Assembly: GCA_007258455.2 (NCBI GenBank)
Contig: VDFB02000001.1
Span: 13,315,918 to 13,379,917, forward strand
Direction: 5' to 3'
DNA from: Sequoia sempervirens
Taxonomy: Eukaryota > Streptophyta > Pinopsida > Cupressales > Cupressaceae
DNA length: 64,000 nt
Shown: positions 22,155-34,850 of the stretch, piece by piece
Position numbering within the stretch: position 1 is the stretch's first letter
Layout: each line of letters starts with the position of its first letter
The notes under the pieces: model-generated
What the model was told of the DNA's origin: nothing
Database searches by the model: none
Seen by the model: the letters and a program-made list of their open reading frames with translations, nothing else
Made by a program: the position numbers and the translations under genes

Positions 22155-22481
22155 AGATTAGTTGTAGTAACATGAGAAGAAAAAAATGATTATGTAGTGT
22201 TGGATGATACTTTGAATAGTGATTTTCTAGTAGTTCCTCATATTCTACAACAACAATAACAACAAATACCACAAAATCCAGTGAATTTTACATGATCTTC
22301 AAGGATAAGTAGACCTCTAGAAAGATTTTCTCTCTCTTTGTATTCTATTTTATTAACTAATGTTGGTGAATTGAAATGCTACGATGAAGCTATGCAGGTG
22401 GATTCCAAGGTTCAATGGGAGTATGGAATGGAAGAAGAAATGGACTCCTTTTAAAAAAATAAGACTTAGGACTTATGCAAG

Positions 22482-23340
22482 TTGTCTGCAGGTAATAAGG
22501 CTTTACCAAAAAAATGGATTTATAGGCTAAAAGAGGAAGATGGAGGTAAGAAAATATTTAAATCCTTGAAGTTAGTTGTAAAGGGATTTACACAAAAAAA
22601 GGGTATTGATTTTGATGAAATATTTTCTCCGGTTGTTAAAATGGCTTCTATTCATACTATTTTAAGTATTGTGGCTATTGAAGATTTGCATTTAAAATAA
22701 CTTGATGTTAAAACAACCTTTCTCCATAGTGATTTGGAAGATGAAATATATACAGAACAACCATAAGGATTTGAGGTCAAAGGTAAGGAAAAACTAGTGT
22801 GTAGATTGAAGAAAAGTTTATATGGCCTAAAGCAAGCACCTTGGAAATGGTATATTAAATTTGATATTTTTATGGCTGAAGAAAGCTATAGCCGATGTAA
22901 TTCAGATCATTGTGTTTACTTTAAGAGGTTAGATGATGATAGCTACATTATTTTATGTTTATATGTTGATGGTATTTGTAGCGGGGTCTAACATGGATCA
23001 CATAAAGGAGTTAAAACAACAGTTAGCAAATTAATTTGCTATGAAGGATTTGGGGGTAGCAAAACAAATCCTTGGTATGAAGATTACAAGAGATAGGAAA
23101 AACATTTTTTCTTTTTTATCTCAGGCTAATTATGTTGAAAAGGTGTTGTTGAGATTTCATTTGGAGAATAAAAAAGTTGTCAACACACCTTTGTCTAGTC
23201 ATGTAAAATTGACTAAGGATATGTGTCCAAAGACACAAGAGTCTGAGGAAGAAAAAATGTCCAAGGCACCATATGCTTTAGCTATAGGAAATTTATGTTT
23301 GTCATGGTATGCACAAGACCGAATATTGCACATGTCATAG
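22482..23340 (+). pseudogene. copia reverse transcriptase of element G (decayed)
   Basis: Recognisable motifs: KGFTQKKGIDFDEIFSPVVK, LDVKTTFLHSDLEDEIY, CRLKKSLYGLKQAPWKWY, and the catalytic box as LYVDGI instead of LYVDDM/I, so the second active-site aspartate is glycine. Stops at 22698 and 22764 and a frameshift near 22990. Confidence 0.9.
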
Positions 23341-23923
23341 GAGTTGTTAGCAGGTCTATGAGTCATCCCAGAGTTGAGAATTGGAACACGGTAAAATGGA
23401 TTCTGAGGTATTTGAGAGGTACATCCAATAAATGTTTATGTTTTGGGGGTTCTAAACTGATTTAAAAGGCTATGTTGACTCATATTTGGCAAGAGATATA
23501 GATACTAGGTGGAGTAGCACAAGTTATATATTTACAATTGGTGGGACAATAGTGAGTTGGATTTTTCGATTGCAAAAGGTGGTTGTTTTATCCACCACAA
23601 AGGTCGAGTATGTAGCTGCAACAAAGGCAACAAAAGAGATGATATGGCTACAACTTTTCATGAAAAAGCTGAGCAAATAGCAGACTGCAAGTTACTTGTT
23701 TACAGACAGTCAGAGTATTATACATTTTATAAAGAATTCTTCCTTGCACTCTAAAACCAAACACATACAACCAAGATATCATTTCATTTGGTCGATGTTG
23801 GAGAATGGAAAAGTAAAGATGGAAAATATACATACAAATGACAATCCAGCAGATATTTTTACAAAGGTGGTGACAAGGGAGAAGTTGAGCTCCTTTTCAA
23901 CTTTGGTTGGCCTTCAAGGTTGA
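23341..23923 (+). pseudogene. copia RNase H of element G (decayed)
   Basis: Motifs include DTRWSSTSYIFTIGG, VVVLSTTKVEYVAATKATKE, LFTDSQSIIHF and the terminal HTNDNPADIFTKV. One frameshift lies near 23680. Confidence 0.85.
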
Positions 23924-23999
23924 ATTTAAGTAAGAAGGATTGCAGGGTCCAAGGTGTTGATTTTCATTGGGAGTTGTAGGGGCAGTAGTGTTTTAATCA

Positions 24000-24055
24000 A
24001 TCTCCAAGTGGGAGATGGTATGGAGTGGAGTCTGATCTATCTCCAAGTGGGAGAT
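24000..24055 (+). other. Duplicated polypurine tract of element G
   Basis: The tract AAGTGGGAGAT occurs twice, at about 24006 and 24045, both preceded by TCTCC. The second abuts the 3' LTR and is the functional position. Confidence 0.7.
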
Positions 24056-24754
24056 TGTTGTGTTATGGAAACCAATCAAACTCAAATAAAATCTTCATCT
24101 TTATCTTATTTTATTTTATTTTCTACACTCATTAAATATTTATGTTGCACTTGTATCTAAAAGGTGGTTACAAACAAATATTCTATGCTGGAAGGGATTA
24201 GTTACAGCTGGAAGTGATTAGTTATAGCTGGAAGTGATTAGTTACAATATTTTTATTATAAAGTCAAAATATATTTGAAAATATTAAATGTAGCCACCCA
24301 AAGAAAATGTTTTATTGGGTGCATGATGCACAACCAATGGCCACACTTCATTGGTAATTAATGGGACATGTGTGGGAGCATATTAGAACACTCGGGGATG
24401 AGTTTTAAAGGCAATAGGTCATGAAAAACATTAGCAGAAATTTGTAGAGCGGTGGCTGGAAAAACGCAGGAAGCACTGCGAGTACTCGTAGCAATGGTTG
24501 TGTAAAAACAAGTGAAAAACGTGATGAAAAACATTGCTACACATTGAAGATGTTGTTGCTTGCATTGCAATGGTTATTTACTATAAGTTTAATATATATT
24601 GGACCCTGTGTTGGTGGATGTAGCCCAATTTTGGGTGAACCATGTTAAATTTTTGTGTTCTTCTTTTGCTGTCCAAAATTTATGTGTTTTATTTCTCTAT
24701 TTTATTGATTAAATTTGCATTTAACTAATAGATATCTACCTTCTAACCCTAACA
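24056..24754 (+). repeat. 3' LTR of element G
   Basis: 699 bp, TGTTGTG...CTAACA, without the ~1-kb insert of its partner. A short internal tandem GCTGGAAGTGATTAGTTA unit occurs twice here (24207-24243) and less often in the 5' LTR. Confidence 0.9.
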
Positions 24755-24759
24755 ATCTA
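24755..24759. repeat. Target-site duplication of element G, right (atcta)
   Basis: Exact copy of 18245-18249. Confidence 0.9.
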
Positions 24760-24889
24760 CACATAAGACATATGAAAGTATGTCTACATCCCTCTAACTA
24801 AACTAAATCACACAAAGTTTGAAACCCTATGGCTAACCCTATTATAAATAGGTACACAAAGCTATCTTCCAGAACAAAACCAAATACAT

Positions 24890-26935
24890 GAGAAAAATTT
24901 AGTAATTTGGAAGGAGTTCCTAGACTTCACAAAGGAGGAAGAGTGGATCTGAATAATCTTAAGCCAGATCCATGACGAGTATATGTACCTAGACAAGCCC
25001 TATCAAATGGTGGTGGAGGGGAAGGATGTTGACATCTATGAGGTACTCCACTAAGAACTATTGGATAACCTAGAGTGTGCCAAGCAGTCCCACTATCGGT
25101 TCAAGTATGGGAACTTAATAATCATTCTACCATTCTATTTCATGAGTGAATTGATAGCATTTGTAGGAAGTATATGCTACAAGAACAATAAAAACATAGA
25201 TAAAGGACCATATTAATGATTTTTAAGATGCCACCTCCAATATGACCATATATTGGGGTTTCTTCAAATCTCTTTAGAAACTTGTAGGACAAGGAACACA
25301 TCTCCTATGATGTAGTATGCAAATATATAGAATATATCATATTATTGGTGGATAAGGATTATACTTTGATGAAGGTGAAAGAACCAAGAATGTCCTAGAT
25401 ACCCAAGTTACCATATGAAGTCAAAGATGCAAAAATTGACTCATATGCAACCACTTTGCTTCAACTACCAAAAGACCCTAATGCAAATAATTTTAAAACT
25501 TATCTAGAATTCATGGATACTTGGGAAAAAAGAAAGTAAAGGAGCATATGGATAAGAATAGAGAAAAACTAAGAGAAAAATTGGGCTTGTGAAAAGAAAA
25601 ACTAGAAGAATAAAGCACATCTACTCTATGAAGGTCTGAAAGACTTGAGAGAGGACCGCCCCTTACTACATCTACACACTCCAAAGGAAACAAAGGTGGG
25701 ATAAAGAGGATAATAACTACCACACGACCACAAAAAGAATCCTTAGTAGAAGAAGCATCAAAGGCACTCCTTCAAATGAGTGCAAAGAAGAAACAAAAGA
25801 GGCTAAAGCACAAATCACACAGAGAGAAATCTCCCTCTAAGAAAGTGAGCCAAGAAAATAAATTAGTCAAAGAAAAACAAAAAAATCTAATGAATAAGGA
25901 CACGTTAGACAATGAATTGTTCAAGAAAGGAGTATAAAACATACTTTACAAGTGTATGAGGAAATGGGAGCACAAAATAGGGCCATAATAGAAGCAATGC
26001 TTATTATGGTCACCTCCAACACTACATTGGAAACACTAATTGACTTATTATCGCCACCTCTACTTGCAACATTATGCAGAAGAGGGAACAAGTTGCATAA
26101 GAAGAAGCACAAATGAAAGAAGAAATAATTGTGGAGGTGGTCTCCTCAACCACAAAGTCCCACAAAGATAAATCAACTAAAATATAGGTGAGGGAACTTC
26201 AATCAAAGTAAATACTAGATAAATTAATGTTGTGGAAACCAAGGATTACAAAAAAAAATCAAGATGAAATCAAGGAATCTATAGAGAAGGCCTACAAGGA
26301 AATTTGTGAGGAAGAAGTAAAATACATGAAGAGGTCCCATCTTCCCCTTCTATAGAGATGAATCCATCGAGTAGACAATATGTCCATTCTCCTTCTCCAA
26401 CATCCCCAGACCAACCATCATCCTCTATAGCCACTTCCCCCATGCAATCAATAAAGGATATCCTAGCAAATAAAAAGTAACTTCAACCTGTAGCCACTTT
26501 GTAATTTCTCCAACTACCATTGGTTGGCTCCCAAGTTAATCTATACAACATTCACCCTTTACAAAATTTTCAACTAGGTGATATTTTCCACCAGACAGCT
26601 AGGGAGGACATTCTAAAATAATATATGGATAATACAAAGTAATTAGAAGATATAATCAAGGATATACAAAATAAGTTCCCTCAAGTACAAGTAGACCCTT
26701 TCAAACCTCATATCGCACAAATTAAAATGTTAGTAGATGGGGTGATGCAAGATACACAATTACAAGTAGCCAACATATGATAGAACATCCTTACAAAATT
26801 GTAGAAAGAAAAAATAGATGAAGAAAGAAAGATGTGTGCCATTGTTCACTCCACATTAGAAGGACATATCAACACTCTCAAAAATACTAAAAGTGATGAA
26901 AATGATCTATACTAAATTTTCCTCTAATGGCCTAT
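24890..26935 (+). pseudogene. Decayed extra ORF of host element D, unknown product
   Basis: Sequence with coding-like composition for about 2 kb on the plus strand, broken by many stops and shifts. The first part is mixed (YLDKPYQMVVEGKDVDIYEV, then QSHYRFKYGNLIIILPF). The middle is lysine-rich (KKKQKRLKHKSHREKSPSKK). The last part has S/P-rich and coiled-coil-like segments (ILKQYMDNTKQLEDIIKDIQ). It lies between the host's pol position and its presumed 3' LTR at 43482, the same place as the extra ORF of element F, and has a similar order of parts. No domain recognised with certainty; continues at 43099-43471 beyond element E. Confidence 0.4.
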
Positions 26936-27013
26936 AGTTACAACAAAGATCATGGGATAGGTGGACCAAATTAAGCTACATATCCTTAAGCTACATATCC
27001 TTCAAGTAGCAAT

Positions 27014-27468
27014 TGTCAGTGTAGGTTTTTTATTTCCCTTATTTTAGGAAATATTTATTTTTCCTACACACATTATTAAGCTTTCTTAGGTTATATTAGA
27101 ATGGTTAGGATGAGGATATGTGACATAATCCATCAATTACATGTGTCACTCACACCCTCTTTTGGATTCTTATGCCACCTCTCATAACCATTTTTTGTCT
27201 TTACCTAAGTAGGCATAACTATATAATCTAGAATTTACCAGGTAGGTAAAACTCCCACCTAGATTATGGGTGCTTGGGAGTTATTAATCCTCTTGGAATT
27301 ACTAGCCATTATTTTTCTATATAAACAACACTCACCCCTCCCCTTGGCTAGTCATATGGAATGCTAGTTCAGTGCTAAGGGAGTGTTGATTTTATTCATC
27401 TCTAGATCTCTTTTCTTATTTTCTTTCACTCATTTTAATCTTGGGTGGCTTCACAACTAAATCTAAAA
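27014..27468 (+). repeat. 5' LTR of element E
   Basis: 455 bp, aligned over its length with 42617-43098. TATA-like TCTATATAAACAACAC lies at about 27317, so transcription would start in the last ~120 bases. Confidence 0.9.
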
Positions 27469-27480
27469 TGGTATCAAAGC
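27469..27480 (+). other. Primer-binding site of element E
   Basis: TGGTATCAAAGC, one base from the initiator-methionine tRNA primer site common in copia elements, abutting the LTR. Confidence 0.85.
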
Positions 27481-28900
27481 TAGTTGTGACTTGCGAGTTA
27501 GCAATGTTTTCAATCCATTTTTTAGAGCAAAGTATGCTCTTCTCTTGCATCTTATGATGACCTAGAGAATCAGAAATTCTTGATAAAGATCTCAGTTTCT
27601 GGGGGGCTTCCTTTCTATTGCCTTTTATTGTAGGTATTACAAAGCTTCTTGGAGACATTTTGAGGTCACCATTGAGTTCAAAATAGCCGAGAAAGTTAGA
27701 ATTGGGTTTAATTTCGTCCAAATCGGACACCAAATGTGAGATCTATGAAGGGTTAAAGAATAAAGGTTTTATGAGAGGTTCCAAAAGGTAGCCATCAATT
27801 CAGAGTGTTTTGAGGCCAAACATATTGCACCATCATGATTAGAAGGCATCAAAACCTAAAGATTGACTACCAAATTGTCAAAAATAGAAAGTCAAATTTG
27901 AGGCAAAAAAATTTAGTAGGCAGAGCCGTACAACCCCACCTACATATAGTACAATACAGATTTTAAAAAATATATTATTTTCCTACTTTAAAAAATATAT
28001 TATTATTTAAAAATAAAATAAAATGTAGGCTTTTTAAATATTAAAAACATTTATTATAAGTGTTTTAAAGCTAGTTTAGTTATCTTATTTAATAATCCAT
28101 CTAAATAACGCAGAGAGATATCTTTATGGAGCTATTATTTTATATATGCATAAATGTTTGTATTTTGTCATTTAAATTATTTTATTAGAAATTAATAATG
28201 GTCGAATGAAGAAGAATGCATTTTATTTATACAAGTGTTGATTGTATTGAAAACATAAGTATAGATTTTACATTACTTAATTTCTAAGGCTTTCAACCTA
28301 TTTTCTTCTACTTTTAGCATATAATGTGACTATGGTGTGAACATACAATATTACTCTTTCTAGTAAGGTTAGATCTCACCCATACAAGCACTTATCTCAC
28401 TTGTTCTTGTCTCTTAAGAGGGCTTCCTAGAGGAGAACAAATGGTAATGATAGGTGACGTAGAAGAATGAATGATGAGAGGACAGGAGATGGGGGCTTAA
28501 GAATGAGGTGGAAAAGGTGGAAGGGAAGGGGTTCAAGATATGGATGCAAAGTGACATCCTTGGGTGCAAGTAGTGGAGAATGGTGAAAAGGCGACCAAGA
28601 TGGGGACTTAGGATGAGGAGATGCAAGATACAGAGAGGTAGGAACCAAAGAGATCATAGAAGCACAACTCTCAATTTAATCTCATAAAATCATCTCTCAT
28701 GGAAGTTGTTGACCTTTTTAATTTTAAAATGTGATTTCTTGAAAAACATGGGTAACTGTTGTTTGACCAAAAATGCAATTAAATAATGAGAAAATTGTGA
28801 TCATCTTGATAAAAACTTAGATTAAATCATGATTTTCCTCTATTTTTTTGCAACTTTTTGGTCAAAAAATTTAGGATTTTTGTATTTTTTCAAATTTCTA
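27481..28900. other. Start of E leader, then undetermined sequence
   Basis: 27481-27960 has the look of a long copia leader (phrases such as TCCAAATCGGACACC). From about 27960 the sequence turns very AT-rich, then GA-rich near 28400-28660. The open frames there on the minus strand come from GA-rich repeats and have no coding character. Confidence 0.35.
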
Positions 28901-31100
28901 CTGGCAATTTCTATCCAATTTCTATAGCATTTTTTCCCAATTTTTCCCTAACCCTTAATCCATTTTTAAAATCTCGATCTTTTGGGTTGCTAAGTTATTC
29001 CCAAGAAATATTTTTACTTCTATGGGAGAAATAACCTAAGTTTCCAAGTTCAATTATTGCCAAAAAGGAGACCTCACACTCTTCCTTATCACTGATTTGA
29101 ATTTTTTGAGCTCAAGAACTACATCTATGTCATTAAGGATTTACATTTTTTCTTTCTTTCTTTTCATTACCTTCACTACCTCCAACAACTCCTACATCTC
29201 TTGTTGCATGTGAAGAAGATGAAGCTACAACCTTTTCCTATGTGTGTTGTGAAGAAGGTACAACCTTTCTTGTATTTGGCTCCTTTCTTTTACTGTCCTT
29301 TATACTCTTTGAGATATTTTATCCTATAAATGCCTCTTGTTTCAAATCACCACAATCTTGGATTGAAATACTTTCTTTGATGGACTAATTCACAAAAGGC
29401 AGAGGTTGCCAATCCATGTCTAAAGTCTTAAACCTTAGGATAGAATTTCAAACTCTAAATCCAAAAGATCCTCAAGTATCTCCTCAAGAGTCATATTGAC
29501 CAATTGTTTAACAGTCATACAACTATATTCTCTTTTGATCACTTCATATTCATTAACATAATTTTCCTAATAGCCTTATCTTTTTGGCACATGTTTGAAT
29601 CTCAATCCAAAGCTTTTATATAGAAAACCCTTAGAATTATAAACATTTTTCATATAAAATATTTAACCTAAACATTGCTAAGATATTTGGAACCAAGGGT
29701 TGATTTGCATTTATAGATGTCAACTTGAATTGGGAAGCCTATCCTCAACTTATTTTTCTTTCTCTAAAGAAGAATTGCACCTCAAAAATTTTCCTACAAT
29801 ACTCCATTGTGATCACTAGGGTATTTTAGAAGTATGTAAGGAAAATGTTGGAAATTGTATAAACCAATCGATCCACTAAAAATTCACTACCATGCTTGCT
29901 TTGAAATCATGGTGTAATGTTGCTCATTCATTTTCCTCACCAAATGCATCAAGAATGCATCATTCACCTATAGTAGTGTTTCAATAATTCATAGTCCTCT
30001 AACTGAGGTAGGTGTCTATAGACTTTTGTAGTATTGAACCTTGAAACTCTAGTCAACAAAAATGGATCTGGTCTTTGCCATGGCATAGAACAAGTAGGAC
30101 ACCATGGGATTTGCAAGTTTTCTCAAACTATGGCAACTACTTGTGACTACAATCATTGATAAAAAAACCCTAGCAAAAGTGGATTTTTCCCTCTCAAATG
30201 GAGCTCATGATGAAGAACATCCAAGGTTTGACTAATCTTGCTTCTTGCCCAATTATTCAGTTTAGCAAAGTGATCATCAAAGAGAATCCATCATTGAATC
30301 CATTCCTCCTTTTCAACTTTGTAAATCCTTTCAACCTCTTAGCTTCCTTCAACCAATGTCTTCCAAGTTAGTTTTTGACACTCTTGAAGGTTTTTGTTCC
30401 ATATTTCCTCACTTTTTGATGTTTATGTCTTACACACTTCATATGGCAACAAATTGAAAGCATTTCCATAGAATCAACATCAAACTTAGCAAGGACATGA
30501 TCACTTATTGTATAGATTTCCCTCTTCTTAGGGTCATAATTCTTGGTGCAGGCTTACAAATTCTTGACTATGAGTAGAAATAGAAAAAGAAGTGGCTTTT
30601 TTGAGCCCACTAGCTTGCAACATCTTGGTGATTTGTTGCTACTCTTCATCCTATCCTCCAAATCAACATCTTAGATGGTCAGATTCCCTAGCTCTATGTC
30701 CCTAAACTTCAATTATTTGCACACCAACCTGGATGCACCTTCCATGATTCAGAAGTGATATTTCATAATGAAATCCTTCAAACCCTAGCTACCTTATACA
30801 AGTCTACAAATTGAGTGTTGTGCAACCCTAGGGCACGAGGAATTATAGAATATAGAGTGCCAATGTTGAAAACCATCACATAGTCCTCCCTTCATAGAAA
30901 TTAGACCTTAAAAACCATATAAGTCTAAAAAATTGATGCTTATTGCCATTTGAATGATAAAAATTTTGACAAAAGTCTGTCATAGGTGTTTGAGAATGGA
31001 AGATAATGCTGGTATGTTGATGGAAACCTACAATAAGTTTCAAAGGCGCCTCCAACAATGAACACCTATTGGAAATTTGTTGAAAACCTGTAGTAAACCT
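28900..31100 (-). pseudogene. Decayed minus-strand reading frame in E leader
   Basis: Read on the minus strand, this 2-kb stretch gives protein-like fragments in changing frames, for instance CMTVKQLVNMTLEEILEDLL near 29520 and KLKRRNGFNDGFSLMITLL near 30290. They are separated by many stops. The pattern (mixed part, then acidic/leucine-rich part, then K/S-rich part) recalls the extra ORFs of F and D, but no homology could be shown by eye. Probably the relic of an element inserted in reverse orientation. Confidence 0.3.
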
Positions 31101-34100
31101 TCTCTTCGTTTGTTAATGAAAATTTAGAATGGGAAGATATAATGACTAAACACTCTTTTATGGAATGAAAGAAGCTCTATTTTTGTCTTTGTAGACCTTT
31201 GGTCTCCTCTTTCCATTGCATTCCTGAGCTTCATACATTGTATGATGCATTGGTAAGATCTTTTAATTAGTTCTGCAAAGATTTAATATGCTAATATAAC
31301 ATTCATGACCATGATAGGCTAGGATTCAACTATAATGAGGACCATTTCACCTTCTACATCTTAATTCTAGGTTTTAAGAAAATCCATGTTATATGACATG
31401 CTTGAATACACAAGTATCCAGAAACCATACATTTTAATCAATACCATTGCACTTACTTTCATTCATACTTGATTGTTGCTTAGAGGCTTGACTTTGGATG
31501 TTTTAATCATGCAGGACCACCCAGGAATCCTTCATATTTTAAACTTTATTCCTCAATCTTGGTCTTCTTCAAGAGACTACATTGAATAATGTTCTTGAAG
31601 TCAAGGAGAGAAGCCTTATGAATTTGTACTTCAACTCATTTGATTTGTGGCCATTTTGTAGGTATCTATTCAGTTGGAGATGAGCAATGACCAAATTTGT
31701 CAACTTATTGCAAAAAATGCTTCTTTTGTAATAATAATTGCATATAGAGGCCAAAATAGAGTACTTATAAGTGCTAATAATAAATGTAGGTAGAACCTGA
31801 ACATTTTTTGTAAAGGATCTACTTGTAATTAGAATATGTTTTTCTCTCTATTTCATAATACCAAAGAATGGAGGACTCAATTCAAATGCACCAGAAAGAT
31901 GAACAATCAATATAAATTTAGTTTCATATTGGAAGAGTTTTGACAGGGATAATTTGACGGAGCAACATGCACATGATCTTGTGTCCTCTTAAGAAAAAAT
32001 GAGTGACCTCTATATTGTCAACTTCCAATGGGAAATAGCAGTTTGATTAAAAGATAAATGAAATGGTTAGCAGTTAATTTGGTGTCTATTTTAATCCTAC
32101 TGGGGTCCATTTTTATTAGTTCTATATATCATATTTACTGTTACCAGATTTTCACCTATGGCTCAATTAGGTAGAGCCTATTGTTTTGAATTGAAAGAGG
32201 AAGGGGTGCATTTTAATCTTTCCTATATTAAATTTAGATACAAAAATGAAATAATTCAAAATATTACATTTACAAATTATTGCATTCACGCAAGTGCATG
32301 TAACAAAAGAAGAATTCAAATCTTTTCTGAACAAAGTAGTCTTTATTGAATGTAAAAATGTTCATTATCTCATGCAAGCCATGAGATTGATTTTTTCTTA
32401 TTCAGTACAAATTAAGAAAAGCATATACATGAATAAGTAAATGGAAGAAAATGTGCATTTAAGGAGAGTAACCAGTCATTGCCTGAGAATGACTAGTTCA
32501 TGGTGTTGTCTTGTTCTGCTGCTGATTTGAGCTACTTGTCCTCCTAGCTCCTCATTGCTCCTTGTCCCTACATCTAGCAATAGCAATGGTGTTAGAGCAA
32601 TGCTCTAAGCAATGAAAGGTCACGAACATTATATGAACATACACCTATGCATGTATAGATTCATCTCAATGTGCATTAAATAAGAAATGCATACTTAGGT
32701 GTCTAAGGAAAGCATCAAATCCATCAAACACATCCAAAATATGCATTTATTTTTTCTAACGTTTGCTTCATGTGTAGACACAGGAAAATTAATGTGTTGT
32801 TTTGGTTCATTAGATATTAAAATGTGGGATAAATGTGGCTCCCACAAGGGTTGAGCCTAGTGTGCATATAAAATACTATAGTCAAAATGATGACAACTTG
32901 CAGATTGACAGTAATGATATCATGACATCACATATGTACAAGTGGTTTATCAAGAGATGCATTTTTTGTTGTTTGTTTCCTATGATGATAACAATGAAGG
33001 ATGAGGACAAGACTTCATGACAATGAACAAAAAAGCCATTCATATCAGCTTGTTTTCAAGAAGAAATGTGCTTATCTAGGATCATCATCATACTGAGATA
33101 AAGCAAAGATGTCACCTAGTTGTCATGAGGGAAAAAAAAATAGTAGCACCTATCAATTTGAGCTTTTAGCATAATATTAGGATGCACATATAGCCAAATA
33201 GAATGAAGTTAAGGACAAAGTTTATAATGATATATTTGAATACCCATACTATGCAATGGCATTGAATATTTTGCAAACTATTTTCAGTTCACAATGATAG
33301 CTTTATATTCATTAATGAAATAGAATCATGACAGTGCATACAATTATTAGAGTATAGGGTGCAGAGTGTATCTATTTTTCTATTTGTGGGATTTGAATCT
33401 CTCGAGAGAATATAGTGATTCATATGTATGAGGTCATTGTAGATTTATGTGCATAATAAACAAGCTTCCCAAGTGACAACCGAAAAGTCACTATGCACAG
33501 GGAAGAAGTTTCCTCCAAAAATTAGGGTTTTTAAAATAAGGCTAAGATAATAACAAGAGGAAAACAAGTTAAGCTACAACATTCAAAGAAATTTTTTTCT
33601 CAAAGCCAATGTCATAGCATCACAATGCACAAAATTATGGAGTGATAAATGCTAAAGAAATCAAAGTGAAAGTTTTATTATGAGCCAAATGTAAGTGTAA
33701 GTTCACAGTTATACTAAAGTTGAGTTGGAGCACCATATTCAGATTTTGCTTCAGTATAGTATGGATATGAATCATGAAAAATAGAAAGGTATTCATGTGT
33801 TTTTTTCTGTAAGTGGCTCGGGTTAAGTAGAGTTTCTATGGAATCTGTGAAGAGAGTTTCTGACTAGCATAAAAATGTGGTCGTGCCATAACACATGAGG
33901 AACAATGGAGCCTCAGCCTGTCAAAGGTCGAATACAAAAATAAAATACCTAGAATACAAAACTATTTATGTTATGAAAATATGCTACAAAAGTGAAGATT
34001 TTCAAATATTTTGCCTCAAAAGAAATGTATAACTCTCAGCCATGAGTGACACAAGAAACCATAGAGAAAAATTTTCCTCCAGAAGTTAGGATTTTTTAAA

Positions 34101-34850
34101 TAAAGCTTTCAATTTCTTTAGCAAAACTTTGAGCTAGGTTGTGGTCATCATATTCATCTGGTTTTTTGCTCCTTTGACAAGAATAGAAACAATGACAGAC
34201 TTTGTATCTTCGAAGGCCGAGTTGAGAAGGAGAGATTTCCTTTATTTCTGCAGAGATAAAACTCATAATACAAGAGCCAAATTTTGGCCATAATGAATGA
34301 AGAAAAATCTCTATAAGAAATGCGAGTAGGAGAATTAATGCATTTTTTTATAAAATGTTATGAAATCCATTCTTTTTTAGGAAATATCATGAAATACTCA
34401 AAGGCCATAGTCCATCAAAATGTTGGAAATACTCAAAGTTTTTCACTTTTTTGTGTAAACTAAGCTCAAAACGAGTTTTTATCTCATGAAAATTAAATGA
34501 GATGCAAAAATTTCATGTATAGAAAATTACCCAAATTCAGTTTCAAACCCATTACAGAATGAAGTCGCCAAAGTAAAATGTGTCCCATAGCTTGAAATAG
34601 AGATCTCCATGGCAATCAAAGTAAGAAAAATCAGCAGGAAGAAATAAAGCATGTGAGATAATCTATGAAGGGCTACAAGAGCCATGACCTGAAAGGCCCA
34701 GATCAACAAAAGAAGTTTATTTCTTTCTATTTGGTTTCAAATAAATGACTTAATAGCCTGTCTAAGTGGAGAATCGATAGGTTTTGCATAAGGAATCCCT
34801 TTGTAACTGTAGGAAGTTCATCATTGAAATATTGAAACCCTAGCGGCGGT
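31101..34850. other. No recognisable gene
   Basis: AT-rich unannotated sequence. Two related blocks, 33497-33560 and 34057-34115, share TTTCCTCCAnAAnTTAGGnTTTTT and may be an old ~560-bp duplication. A D-arm-like motif at 32158-32177 is discussed under rejected items. Confidence 0.4.

Larger units (their letters stand above)
18250..24754 (+). mobile_element. Element G: Ty1/copia retrotransposon, full structure, decayed
   Basis: LTRs at 18250-19939 (split by a ~1-kb insert) and 24056-24754, both beginning TGTT and ending CTAACA, within a perfect atcta duplication. The interior has a primer site TGGTATCAGAGTGGG, then gag, zinc knuckle, protease, integrase, reverse transcriptase and RNase H in copia order (integrase before reverse transcriptase), and a purine tract. 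Every gene has stops or shifts, and two catalytic residues are replaced, so the copy is dead. Confidence 0.95.

Noticed and set aside
28414..28657. Overlapping minus-strand ORFs rich in S, P, H and L
   Set aside because: Two overlapping frames both open over GA-rich repeats; this is a composition effect.
32158..32222. tRNA-like or SINE head (GGCTCAATTAGGTAGAGCC)
   Set aside because: The D-arm/A-box part is good, but no acceptable B box or T arm follows, and no tail or target duplication was found.
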